A DNA stretch of 43,065 nt from an uncultured Caryophanales bacterium (GTDB taxonomy: Bacteria > Bacillota_I > Bacilli_A > RF39 > UBA660), in assembly GCA_905206805.1 (NCBI GenBank), contig CAJLIR010000011.1, positions 1-43,065 on the forward strand, given 5' to 3'. Shown one piece after another: positions 11,001 through 22,100 of this stretch. How positions within the stretch are numbered: position 1 is the first letter of the stretch; the number at the start of each line of letters is the position of its first letter. A program made the position numbers and the translations under genes. The notes under the pieces are model-generated. The model did not search any database, was not told where the DNA came from, and saw only the letters and a list, made by a program, of their open reading frames with translations.

Positions 11001-12071
11001 ATTTCCTGTAATTATTCTTGATAACATTAAGAAAGATTGATCTCTGTAATCTCCTGGATTTTCTGTAGTTGTATAATAATATGCAGTAGTATTATATGCT
11101 CCATATCTAAATGTAATATTAACATTTGTAGTAGAATTTGCTTTTGCATAAACATTTCCATTATATTCACTATATTTACTTAATTCATTTGTACAATCTT
11201 TATCTGTATATAATTTAATATCTGCACCATTTTCTTTGGCTGCTACTAATATTAATTTATTTTCATTGTTAGTTATACTTACTGGTCCAACCACTCCATT
11301 TTTAAGTTCTGCATTACTTGCATCTATAGTAACATCTATATCACCATTGCTACTATAATCAGAATGAGCTTCCGCTGCTTTTTTTAACGCATTATACAAA
11401 GGATCATTTGTTGGAAAGCTAATACTTGAATCTGGTGTTACATTATTAGTAAAAGACCATAAAACAAATTGCTCTATTTTATGTATTTTATCATATTTAC
11501 CAAGTTCGTGCTTATTATCTAATTCATCAGGTTTTGTATTATCAATATAATCATTAATATCTCCAGAGTTTCCTAATATTTTTTGTAAATTATTAATATA
11601 ATATTCTGTTTCATCAAGAGATACATCATTTCCTGTTCTAAGAATATTATCTAATAACCATCTAATGCTTCCTGCATTTTTAGGATTTTTTGCATTATTT
11701 TTTTCATATGCATTATACTCTCCTGAAACACTTCCATACCCTCCTGGATTGCCATATCCATATAGGTTTGCACCTTTATCCATACACCATCCAGCATTAC
11801 CATAATTTGTAGCTGTTCCATTGTGATGGTAAATTTTTTCTACACCATCCTTAATATCTACATTGTGATAATATTTATCATATGATGCTGCTTGTGCACT
11901 CACAATCCCATCCATTCCTGCTGTTGTTATAAGCGATGTGTTTTGATATTCTCCATTATTATCTTCTGACAATGCATTAACTACATTTGCTGTTCCTAAT
12001 ATTGAATTAGTACTTAATAAAACTATTGCCATAATCATAATCAACAATTTTCTTATAATTCCTGTTTTCAT
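8084..12071 (-). CDS. Thioester-domain surface adhesin with a +1 frameshift at a CGG codon
   Basis: Starts at ATG 12071 with AGGAGG 6 bases upstream. It has a signal peptide (residues 1-about 36) and a thioester domain with Cys96 (GWCMDKGAN) and Gln201 (IEQFVLW). Three SpaA-like modules follow (SFALQLIKED, AFNLQLIKED, SYAVNLVKVD), then two DUF11-like modules (QFDLALRKFIT, YFDLALRKWVT) and a C-terminal V-T-T-G, TM helix and Lys tail. The frame breaks inside the third SpaA module: residues 1-868 are in one frame, then ACT-CGG-AAA-AAC-TAA. Skipping the C of CGG gives GGA-AAA-ACT-AAA and continues for 460 residues to the stop at 8084, 1328 residues in all. The downstream part (QNRQFDLALRK) is exactly the expected module junction, so this is one gene. 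It could be a natural frameshift, a recent pseudogene or an assembly error; the shared CGG-A context favours the first. Confidence 0.85.
8174..9024 (-). repeat. 851-bp block identical to 13218-14068
   Basis: By eye, every base from 8174 to 9024 matches 13218-14068. The block encodes the last one and a half DUF11-like modules. It ends sharply at the V-T-T-G codons, beyond which the two TM anchors differ. Third-base identity points to recent gene conversion or recombination between the two adhesins. Confidence 0.9.
9464..9467 (-). other. CGG-A +1 frameshift site in the adhesin gene
   Basis: The minus strand reads GAT-ACT-CGG-AAA-AAC-TAA in the upstream frame. Dropping the C at 9467 gives GGA and the downstream frame. 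The allowed shift window is narrow: the downstream frame has a TAG five codons before GGA, and the upstream frame has TAA two codons after CGG. The same CGG-A context occurs at 35071-35074 and 41726-41729. Confidence 0.75.
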
Positions 12072-12182
12072 ATTTTCCTCCTAAATTAAAATTGTTTTTA
12101 TTCATATTCAACTTTACTTTTTTTGATTTTAAAAGTCAATATACCTATTTTTTCGTATCGTTTCGAACCTGTTCTTTCTGCT

Positions 12183-12188
12183 TACGGA
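12183..12188 (-). promoter_or_regulatory. TCCGTA leader element
   Basis: TCCGTA on the minus strand, 112 bases upstream of the start codon at 12071, matching the position of the copies at 7837 and 28365. Function unknown. Confidence 0.3.
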
Positions 12189-12219
12189 AGCTACTTTTAG
12201 ACATCTGTTTATTTCAAAA

Positions 12220-12246
12220 ATTACATTATGATTACATTTTTGTAAT
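12220..12246 (-). promoter_or_regulatory. WalR-like box upstream of the 12071 adhesin
   Basis: The minus strand reads TGTAAT-CATAA-TGTAAT (12220-12236), a full match to TGTWAH-N5-TGTWAH. A further half-site in inverted orientation (12241-12246) makes a palindrome of two half-sites with a 4-base centre. It lies about 150 bases upstream of the start codon. Control by a WalR-type regulator is inferred. Confidence 0.5.
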
Positions 12247-12256
12247 ATTTAATATG

Positions 12257-12269
12257 GGGGACGGGGCAA
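12257..12269 (+). repeat. 13-base GC-rich element GGGGACGGGGCAA, right copy
   Basis: Identical to the reverse complement of 8025-8037. It lies between the WalR-like box and the terminator of the next gene upstream. Confidence 0.5.
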
Positions 12270-12271
12270 AA

Positions 12272-12306
12272 AGATAAAATAAAAAAGAGTTTAAATTAAA
12301 ACTCTT
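12272..12306 (-). terminator. Intrinsic terminator after the cohesin-like gene
   Basis: The minus strand has an 8-bp stem, AAGAGTTT with AAACTCTT, a 6-base loop and then a T-rich run. It begins about 22 bases after the stop codon at 12329. Confidence 0.75.
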
Positions 12307-12328
12307 CTTCACAATTTATTCTCTTTTT

Positions 12329-12910
12329 TTATTTCTTTTTTCTTTTTAAAACTGTCATAACTATTACGGCTGCAACTATTAAAACAATAATTACTGACGA
12401 AACAATTATTATCATCATTAATTTGCTATTAGCATTAATATTTAATTCATTTGCTTTAAGATCATCTACACTGTAATTAGCGTTAAAAACTTTCAGATCA
12501 GATATAGAAATTTTAGTGTTTTTTGTATCTTTTAAAACTTTAAATGTTATTGTCACCATTTCTCCATCTTGTGCTTTTAAACTTTGTACTACCATTTTTG
12601 ATTCTTTTGTCCCAACTATTGCTTCCCAATTATTTTTATTTTCTACTTTTGCTGACTCTGTATCATCTGGTAATGCTTCTAATTCTAAAATAGAATGATC
12701 ATAATTAATTACTCCATAAATCATTTGAACACTTTCAGTTATATTTTGCTGACTACTAATTGTTACTTGTATTTCTTCTCCTTTTTTTAAAACTGTTTTA
12801 TCTGATGTTAATACTATTTGATTTTTATCATCTGCATTTACTATTCCTGTTCCTATAATAATCATTAAAAAAGTTAAAAAAACTACAATCTTAAAAATAC
12901 TCTTTTTCAT
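12329..12910 (-). CDS. Small membrane-anchored cohesin-like protein
   Basis: 193 residues from ATG 12910, with GGAGAGG just upstream. There is a signal peptide (1-about 26), then one beta-rich domain (about 28-160) with features of the cohesin fold family: a start like IVLTSDKTVLKKGEEIQVTI, the segment GVINYDHSILELEAL, and a later VTITFKVLKD strand. A TM helix (about 164-188) and a KRKKK tail follow. Cohesin domains normally bind dockerins in cellulosomes and in some surface complexes. Here a single cohesin-like domain sits on the membrane in the middle of an adhesin cluster, with its own terminator. Whether it binds the adhesins or a dockerin protein elsewhere is unknown. Assignment is from pattern only. 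Confidence 0.7.
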   Translation of the reverse strand: MKKSIFKIVVFLTFLMIIIGTGIVNADDKNQIVLTSDKTVLKKGEEIQVTISSQQNITESVQMIYGVINYDHSILELEALPDDTESAKVENKNNWEAIVGTKESKMVVQSLKAQDGEMVTITFKVLKDTKNTKISISDLKVFNANYSVDDLKANELNINANSKLMMIIIVSSVIIVLIVAAVIVMTVLKRKKK

Positions 12911-13046
12911 TTGTTCCTCTCCTCCACATATTTTTATATTTAAATTTTATCATTCAATTTTTTTAAAGTAAATATTTTATTTTCACTTTATATATTGTTT
13001 TTTTATTTTTTATCAAACTTCTTTTAATTTATTTAAATATTTACTC

Positions 13047-13096
13047 ATAAAAAGAGAACCCTCCTTGCTAAACTTTTGTTTAACAATTTAGGTTCA
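13047..13096 (-). terminator. Probable terminator of the 5047-residue adhesin gene
   Basis: On the minus strand, GAACC and GGTTC flank an inner stem of TTGTTAAAC and GTTTAGCAA with an AAAA loop. The outer arm is followed by TCTTTTTAT. It starts about 20 bases after the stop at 13116. Confidence 0.65.
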
Positions 13097-13115
13097 CTTT
13101 ATAAAATATTTACAT

Positions 13116-16100
13116 TTATTTTTTATCTTTCTTTACTACAAATCTCTTTATTTCATAGCTTCCAATTGCTATTACTATTAATACTGCTATACTTAATCCT
13201 ACATATATTGCTTCTTGTCCTGTTGTTACTGTTAGCATTACTGGTGCATCATCTATATCATCTTCTCCTGGTACTTTGTTGTTTGGTGTTGAGTCGATAT
13301 CAGGTGTTCCATATTCATTATAATCTTTACTTATTTCTGCTACATTTATTTTTAATCCCATATTATCTTCTCTATTTATCCATGTTAATAATATTGTTAC
13401 TTCTTTACTTTCTCCTGGTTGCATTATTTGTCCTGCTAATTGATCTGTTACTACTTTTCCATCTACTTCTTTCCATAATGGATTATCTGCTGCTACAAAT
13501 TTTAATCCTTCTGGTATATAATCTGATATTTCTTCTACACTTCCTGCTATTTGTCCTTCATTTGTTACTCTTATTTGATATTCAAATTTTACTACTACAT
13601 CTTTTATTTTACTCTTCTTCAAATCTACTTTTACTACTTCTTCTGGATCATCTTCTGCTTTATGTCCTGTTTCTGTTACTGTTTCTTTTCCATTTTCTGT
13701 TACTATCGCTTTTGTTACCCATTTTCTTAATGCTAAGTCAAAATATTGTACTTTTATTTTCTCGATGTCTTGATCATCTTCTCCTTCTATCCATTCATTT
13801 GGTGTTGAATCTTTATCTGTTACTTCATTTCCATCTTCATCACTATCATCTGAGATTTGCGCTTGGTTTATTATTATTCTATCAGAAGTGTTTGGTTCTG
13901 TTACTTTAAATGCTACTTTTACTTCTCTATAATCTGGTTCTGTTATTTTTCCTGCATCATATGCCTCTTTATCAAATGCTTTTAATAAGTTTTCTCCTTC
14001 TGTTTTTTCTTGTTCTTTTGATAAATAATCACTTGTTATATATTTTGCTTTTGTTACATCATCTGTTTTATTTCCTTCTTCATCTAACATTATCCATCTA
14101 TATTCTTTATTTAATTCATTGTCTGGTAAGAATTCTAATCCTTGTGGAATATCATCTTTTATTTCTTTTGCATATCCTTCTCTTGTTCCTTCATTGTAAA
14201 CTCTTAAAGTATATGTTACTACATTAGTATTATTTACTATTACTGGCTCTTTTGTATGTTCATATACATATTTTCCATTTTCATCTACTTTAAATACTGG
14301 TACTCTATCTGTTACTTCTGTATCATTTACTTTAGTTATGAATTTTCTTAATGCTAGATCAAAATATGTTAATTTAATTTTCTCAATGTCTTGATCATCT
14401 TCTCCATCTATCCATTTATTTGGTGTTGAGTCTTTATCTGTTACATCTTTTCCATCTTCATCTTTGTCATCTGTAATTTGTGCCTTATTAATTATAATTT
14501 CATCTGTTGCATCTGGCACATCAACTTTAAATGCTACTTGTACAAATTTTGAATCTGGTTCACTCATACTATTTTTATCAAAAGCCTTTAATAAATTATC
14601 TTTATTAGCACTTGATAAGTATTTTGTTCTTATATATTTTGCTTCTTTAGGATCGTTTGTTTCTTGTTTATTTGCATCTAACATTTTCCATCCAAATTTT
14701 TGATTTGTCTCATTATCTGGTAAGAATACTAAGCCTTCTGGAATATCATCTTCTACTTCTTCTGCATAACCTGCAACTGTTCCTTCATTATAAACTCGAA
14801 TGTTATATGTTACAACATCAGAATCCCCAACTAATACTGGCTCTTTTGTATGATTATATACATAGTTACCATTTTCATCTATTTTAAATACTGGAACTCT
14901 ATCAGTAATTTCTTTATTATCAACTTTTGTGATATATTTTCTTAATGCTAAATCAAATTCTTCAACAAGTACTTTTTCAAAGTCATCATCGTCTTCTTGA
15001 CCTGGAACATATGATTTATTTATTTCATCATCTTTATATGATGATAGTTTATCATCTGTAGGTAATTCAACATTTTTAAATGAATCTCTATCTTTTACTT
15101 GTCTTCCATTTTTACCGATATACTTTGTAATTTCTGCAATATTAGTTAGTTTTTCTTTTACTGGTACATTACTTTTTACTTTACACTTAATTTTTATCTC
15201 TTTATAATCTAATTTTCCTCTTTCTCTATCAAAAGCTTTTATTAAATTATCTTCTGCATTTACAGCTTTAGATAAATAATTTGTTTTTATTGTTCTTAAT
15301 GATTTATCTTTTTCATCTAATAACCAACCATAACTACTATTAAATTCATCATTTACAAATTCCAAATACTCTGGTAAATGGTCTGTTACTTCTTCTGCAT
15401 ATCCATCTACTTGTCCTTCATTATAAACTCTTAATGTGTAAATTACTGTATTTCCAGCATAAACTCTAATTGGCTGTTTTGTATGATTATATACTGCTGT
15501 TGTTGCTGTTTTATTCTTTAATCCATCTGTTTGTGGATCTGGAATTCTATTATCAATTTTTGTTACTCTTTCGTCCTCTTTTCCTTCGTTTGCTATTACT
15601 TCTGTTATACTCTTTCTTAAACTCAAATCAAATTGTTCATTTTGTACATCTAATTGTATTTTATTTTCTACATTAGATTTTGTTACTAAACCATTATTGT
15701 CTCCACTTATCATTTCTACATCTTTTATAACATATCTTGCTTCTTTTCCTTCTCCTTCAATTCCTGTTGTTACTTTTAATTTAATTTCTTCTTCTAATTC
15801 TAAATATGTTTCTGGAGCTTTTGTTTCTTTTATTTTTATAATATATGTTTCTGGTTTTTCTATTCTAATATCTCTAATTACCAAATTACCGTTTTTTACT
15901 TCTACTTCACTTGGAATAATTACATCTTTAGATTTTACATCATCATTTGATTTATAAAGTTCAGATTCTTTTCCATCTCTTTCTACAGTAATATTAAACT
16001 TAGAACCATCTAGAAGTTTCTTAGTATAGTTATCCAATTTGTTAATAACTAAATCATATTTTCCTTTTATTCTTTCGTTATTTACTTGAACCTCTACTGT

Positions 16101-19100
16101 TTCTGATTCATCTTCAATTACTTTGCTATTAGCAAATTCAACTGAATCTTCACCTTCTATAATTCTCATATTAGAAACTTTATAACTTCCATTTTCATTT
16201 GTTATAAATACTCTTACTCTTATTTCTCCATTTTCTATATATAATTCTGGAGAATACTCTTTTATGATGAAGTCATATGTTCCTGGTTTTTCTATTAATA
16301 TATTATCAATAGAAATTACACCGTCAACGCCTGAAATATTAGTTGTTTTTAATGTTTTTAAAGATTTAGGCTCAAAAGTCTTTGAATCTTTAAGTTCAAC
16401 TTCATTATTTTGTTCATCTACTACTTTAATATCAAAGAAAACTTCATTCATTTTTTCATTTGTATCTTTGTCCACTTTGTATAATTTAAAATTATATTCT
16501 TCTGGGTTTATAATATTTACTTGTACTGTTTGTACCTCATTTTCTGTAGTTATATTAGTAGTAATATACTTATATTCTGGTCTACTATCTTCTAAAGTTT
16601 TTCTAGTCTTTTTATCTATAATCATTGTATCTACTATATGTAATTTTTCATCTTCATACATTCTAGTAATAACAACTAATTGCTTGTTTTCCAAAATATT
16701 AATATGACCAGCTACTGTTTCTAACTCATCTATATTATATACTCTTGTATCTCCAATCTTCATTGTTTCTGTAGTTTCATATGAGCTATTTCCATTTTTT
16801 ATAACTTCATCACCATTTACTGTAACTTTTGCTCCATTTAACTCAGTTTTTCCATCTGATGTTACTTTTACAAGTCTAAATTTAGTTTCTAATGGATTTA
16901 TTATTTTTATATTAACTGTTTGAACACCATTAGAATCTGCTGACATATAAACATCAACATAATTATATACTGGGTCATCACTTGAAACTACTGTTGGAAC
17001 TTTGCCTGATGTATCAAAAATTGCCTTACTCTCTATTTCTATCTTTTCATCTTCTGTTAATACTATATTAAATAATAAATATTTATTTTCTAATATATTC
17101 TTATACCCTGGTTTTGTTGCATTTTCTCTTACATAAAATGTTTGTTTTTCACCAATCTTAATTGATTTTGTAATTTCATAACTAGATAGTCCATCTTTTA
17201 TTAGTGGTTCACCATTTATTGTAATAGTTGCACCAGATAATGGTGTAGAAGCTTTATCTGATTTAGTTTTCATAACTTTAAATTTATATTCTACTGGGTT
17301 AACAACATCAACTTTTAATATTTGAACACCATTTTCTTCTTCAAAATATACATCTACATAGTTCCATACATCAGGAGATGCTGTAACAGCTGTTCCGCTA
17401 GATATATCAAAAGCTGATTGTGTTACAATGCTTAGTTTTTCTTGTTCATCTAATCTAACAACCAATACAATAAATTTATCTTTTAATACATTAATATGGT
17501 TTGTTATTGTTGATGATTCTTTTATTATATAGCTCTTTGTTTGACCTATATTAATCTTCTCTGTAATGTTATATTTTGATTTTCCATCACTAATTGCTTC
17601 TTTACCATTTACTGTTAATACAGCTCCTGATAATTCAGTCTTTTCTTCATCTGATTTTACTTTTGTTAATTCAAATTTGTATTTTGCTGGGTTTTCTAGT
17701 TTTATATCAACAACTTGTATTCCATCAGAACCTCTTGTTATATCTATTGTTAAATAATCATATACTTCATCTGTTTGTGGTAGAAGAACTGCTCCTACAC
17801 TAGTAATCTCATAAATTAATTTTTGAACAACACTTATTTCTCCTTGTTCTGACATACGAACTAAAACAACTGCAAATTTGTTTTCTAATATATTAACATG
17901 ATTTGCTGTAGTTGATGTCTCACTTATCATATAATGTCTTTCTTCCCCTAATTTTACAATTTCAGAAACTTCGTAACTTGAATTTCCTCCATCTATAACA
18001 GTTTTTTCATTTACTTTAACTGTAGCTCCACCCAATTCTGTTTTATTTGGATCTGTCTTTGTTTTTGTTAACTTATATTTATATTGCATTGGATTTTCTA
18101 TAGTAACATTAATTATATATTCACTTCCAACTACTACAGGATCTTCTACGTTAATATATTTATATATTTCATTATTTTTGCTAACCATTCCTGATTCATT
18201 ATCATAAATTGCATAATCTTTAACTTTTAATGTTCCACTAACTCTTGTAACATCTATTTGTATATATTTGTTACTTCCTAAAATATTATAGTAAGGTGCT
18301 TCTACATTTTCTTCTCTAATATACCATGTTTGTGTTTCATTATCAGCTATTTCTATTTGTGGTATTTCCATATTAGATACTTTATTCATTGTATAAGTAT
18401 TGCCACCTTTTATTGTTGCTTTTAAAACTGCTTTATCTAATTCTTTTTTATTTGAATCAACTTTCTTTAGTTTTAAATTATATACAAATGGGTTTTTAAT
18501 ATCTAATGTAACTTGTCTTTTTCCATTTACCCATCCAACACTTACACTTACACAAGATTTTGCTTCTTCTTCAGTTACAGGTGTATGTGGATTTACTTTT
18601 ACAATAGAAACTCTAGTGTAATTTGTATCATTTGGATCATCTGGATTTGTATCTTTTACTTCTCCTTTTTCATCTGTTACTACTTGTAATACTACAAAAT
18701 ATCCTGATATACAGTTTTTATAACCTGTTTTATTTTGAGTTTCATCTATTAAGTATGTATATGTTTTATTTTGCATACAGCTTATAGTTCTACTTGTTGT
18801 ACCATCTTCTAAAATAACATCTGGTACAATAATCTTATCTGATTCTTGTTCTCTTACTCTTATTGCTGCTCCATCTAACTTACCATTTTCACTTCTATCT
18901 GCTGTAATTAAATTTCCTTTTTCATCTTTTTTATTTAAAACAAATTCAAAATTTGTTTCCTGATTTGGAACAATTATTTGAATCATTCCATCATTAGTAA
19001 TATTAGTTGTCATATAGCCTTCTGGATAACTTGCTGCATTTTCACCAATTAATTCTACTTTAATATGATCTTCTGTAATTTGTTTAACATTTGTAACTCC

Positions 19101-22100
19101 ATTTAGATCTATAGTTACTTGTACAGTAACACCTGATAATAATTTATATCCATCTTTTCCTTTTACTTCATCAAGTTGGAATATATCTTTTCCACCTGTT
19201 ACAAGTTCAATATCTTGAATATTAATTACACCATTTGAATTAGTTACAGGATTTTGTGTTCCTGGCTCATCAGAGTTAGTATCATATGCTATCCAATCTG
19301 CTGCATTTCCTGCACGCATTCTAACTCTAAATTCTACACCTTCAAGTTTTTTCTCTACATTATCTTTATCAACTTTTACAATTTGGAATCCATATTTTTC
19401 TGGCTCTTTTACAATCTCTGAGTCTTTCATATTTATAGTAATAGTATTATCTTCTACTTCTAATACACATTTACTATACAATAATGTTTTTATCTTATCT
19501 TGTAATTGTGTTCCATCTACAGATTCAAAATCAACATTTGTTCCATTTCTTCCAACATCTGCTACATTTCCATTAGCATCTATTCTTATAGTTAAGTGCA
19601 CTTTAATGTTTTCGAAATCATTATTAAATCCTTCTGGTGCATTTGTTTCTTGAATGTAATATTCATACACAGAATTTGGAACAGCTTCTATATCTGCAAA
19701 ATCCCATGTTGCTGAACCTTTATATATTTCTGTAGTACTTATTTGTCCTCTAGAATTTCTAGAAATTTTATCTATTTTAAATGTTCCGCCTTCTAATATT
19801 TTACATCCAGTTATATCTGTTGTTGATTTATTATCAGCTCTTTTTCTTAAAGTCATATGGTATGAAATACTATTTGCAATTTTTAAAACAAATTTATTTT
19901 CATTCCCTGAATCTTTTACTAATTCTATATATTTTCCATATGTATTTGCATCATATTTTGTTGTTTCAGTTTTGCCTTCTTCTACTACACTAATAATTTC
20001 TCCTTTAACAGTTCCATCCTCATCAACAACTATTTTTAATACTGCTTTTTTAATTTTGTTTACATAGTTTTTGTTTGGTTTTTCTTTTTCTTCTACTTGA
20101 TAATAATATGTTGTGCCTAATTTTACTTTTTCTTGGCTATCAATTTTTTCTTCTTTACTACTATCTGTAATAAGTGAATCATTTATTACAGTCCACCCAT
20201 CATCATCTCTTTGTTTTCTTTCAATATTGAATTTTACACCTGATATTTCTTTATTTTTATCTCCAAGTTCATGTTTAAATAAACTCAAAGAATAGTCTCG
20301 TGTGGTTTGTGGATTTTTAATATTTAGAGTAACTGTATTAGTCTCTTCATTAATACTTAATCCATCTTTTACCATATCCACTGCCTTGGCTAATCCAGAT
20401 GTATTATTTAGATCTTTTGGTTCTACTTTTACTACTGTATTTTCTTTATCTACTTTTCCATTTTTATCAATTGCTACTTCTAATTTTATTCTGAAATCCT
20501 TAAATACATTTTCATATAAATCTTGTGCATATGTTTCTTCTATCGTATATGTATAAGTCTTATTAACTCTTACACCGCTTTCTTCTTTTACAAATCTACC
20601 AGTTGGTTCATCATCTGTAGTTCTTTGTAAAGCTTTATCTGTTTGTATATTTCCATTAGGACCATTAATTGTAAATCTTGCTTTATTTAAATATTCGCTT
20701 GATACTTCTGCATCAACTTTATTAATTTCCAAATTATACTTTGTAGTTTTTTGATTTGGAACTGTAACTGTTATTGTTTGAGTCTTATCATCAACTTTAA
20801 TATCTAATCCTTTTTCTAGCATTTCGCTTTCTTGTTTTGTATTTTCTGAAGATTTCATTTGATTTATAGAAACTGTTGCATCTTTTACAACGTAAGATTT
20901 TCCATCATCAGAAACTCCAGTTTTAACTCTTACAATTAGTTGATGATCTTCAATCTTTGTATATCCTTCTGGAACAGATTTTTCTTTAATAGTATAAATA
21001 TCTCCATTACTATTTGGTTTAGATATTTCTACCTCATCCCATAATACTGCTATACCTTCATCTCCAGCTGTTACTTTATCACCAGTAGAGATTTGTTTTG
21101 GATTTAATCCATTAAATACTACCCCTTGTATTGCTTGGCTTGGATTATTTGCATCTCTTTTCTTTACTTGTATTTTATATTTACCTGTTAATTTAGGATT
21201 TTTTACTTTAATGTTTATGTGTCCTGTATCTTCATTTATTGTAAACATTACTTGTTTTGAATCATCATTTTTACTTACTTGATAAGTTGTACCATTTTCT
21301 TCAACAATTAATGTTGTTTTATTAGAATCTAACTTATATGCCCCATCTTGTTCTTTCACTTTAACATCCAAAGTAATTTTTCCTTCAAACTTGAAATAAC
21401 CTTCTGGTGCTAGTGATTCATTTATTACATACTTATCATTTTGATTTTTACTTGTTATATCAAAACCTTTTCCTTCATCGATTGATAAAAATCCTTTTTT
21501 GGTAACCTTTTCATCTCCATTAACAATGAAAGTTGCTTCTTTGTCATTTATTGTATTTCCATCAGTATCTACTTTATTTAAATTCAAATAGTATTTACCT
21601 TCTAATTTTTCATTTGGGAAACTTACTATTATTGTATTTGCATCATTTTTATCAGGCTCAATTGTTGCTTTTTCTAATATTTCTCTTTGTTTTTCAGTAC
21701 TAGCTGAAGCACTTCTTTGTGAAAGTATCTTTTCGTATTTTGTAATTGCATAATTGCTTCTATCTGAAGAAATACCTTTTTTAAGTCTAATTATTAAATC
21801 AAAGTCTGTAATTTTTATATATCCCTCTGGTGGTGTTATTTCAGAAATAACATATGTATCTTCTCCTTTATCTGTTGTTATTTTTATATCATTAGCTATC
21901 ATTCCTGTATATCCAAGTCCAGTTGATACTCTATGATATATCTGATCTTTATCTAACACACTAAAATCAGTTTTATCTGTAATCTGCTTTCCTGTAGCTT
22001 CATTAACTTTTATAAGTTTTAAATTATATTTAGCTATTGGTTCATTTTTTACTGTTAATAGTATATTGTTATTTCCCTTATCTGTTATGTATGTATATTT

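Noticed and set aside
13076..13909. Long plus-strand ORF rich in Leu and Phe (also at 8179-8865 and 8866-9162)
   Set aside because: It is the mirror of Glu/Asp/Lys-rich adhesin codons, has no ribosome site, and is duplicated only because the adhesin block is.
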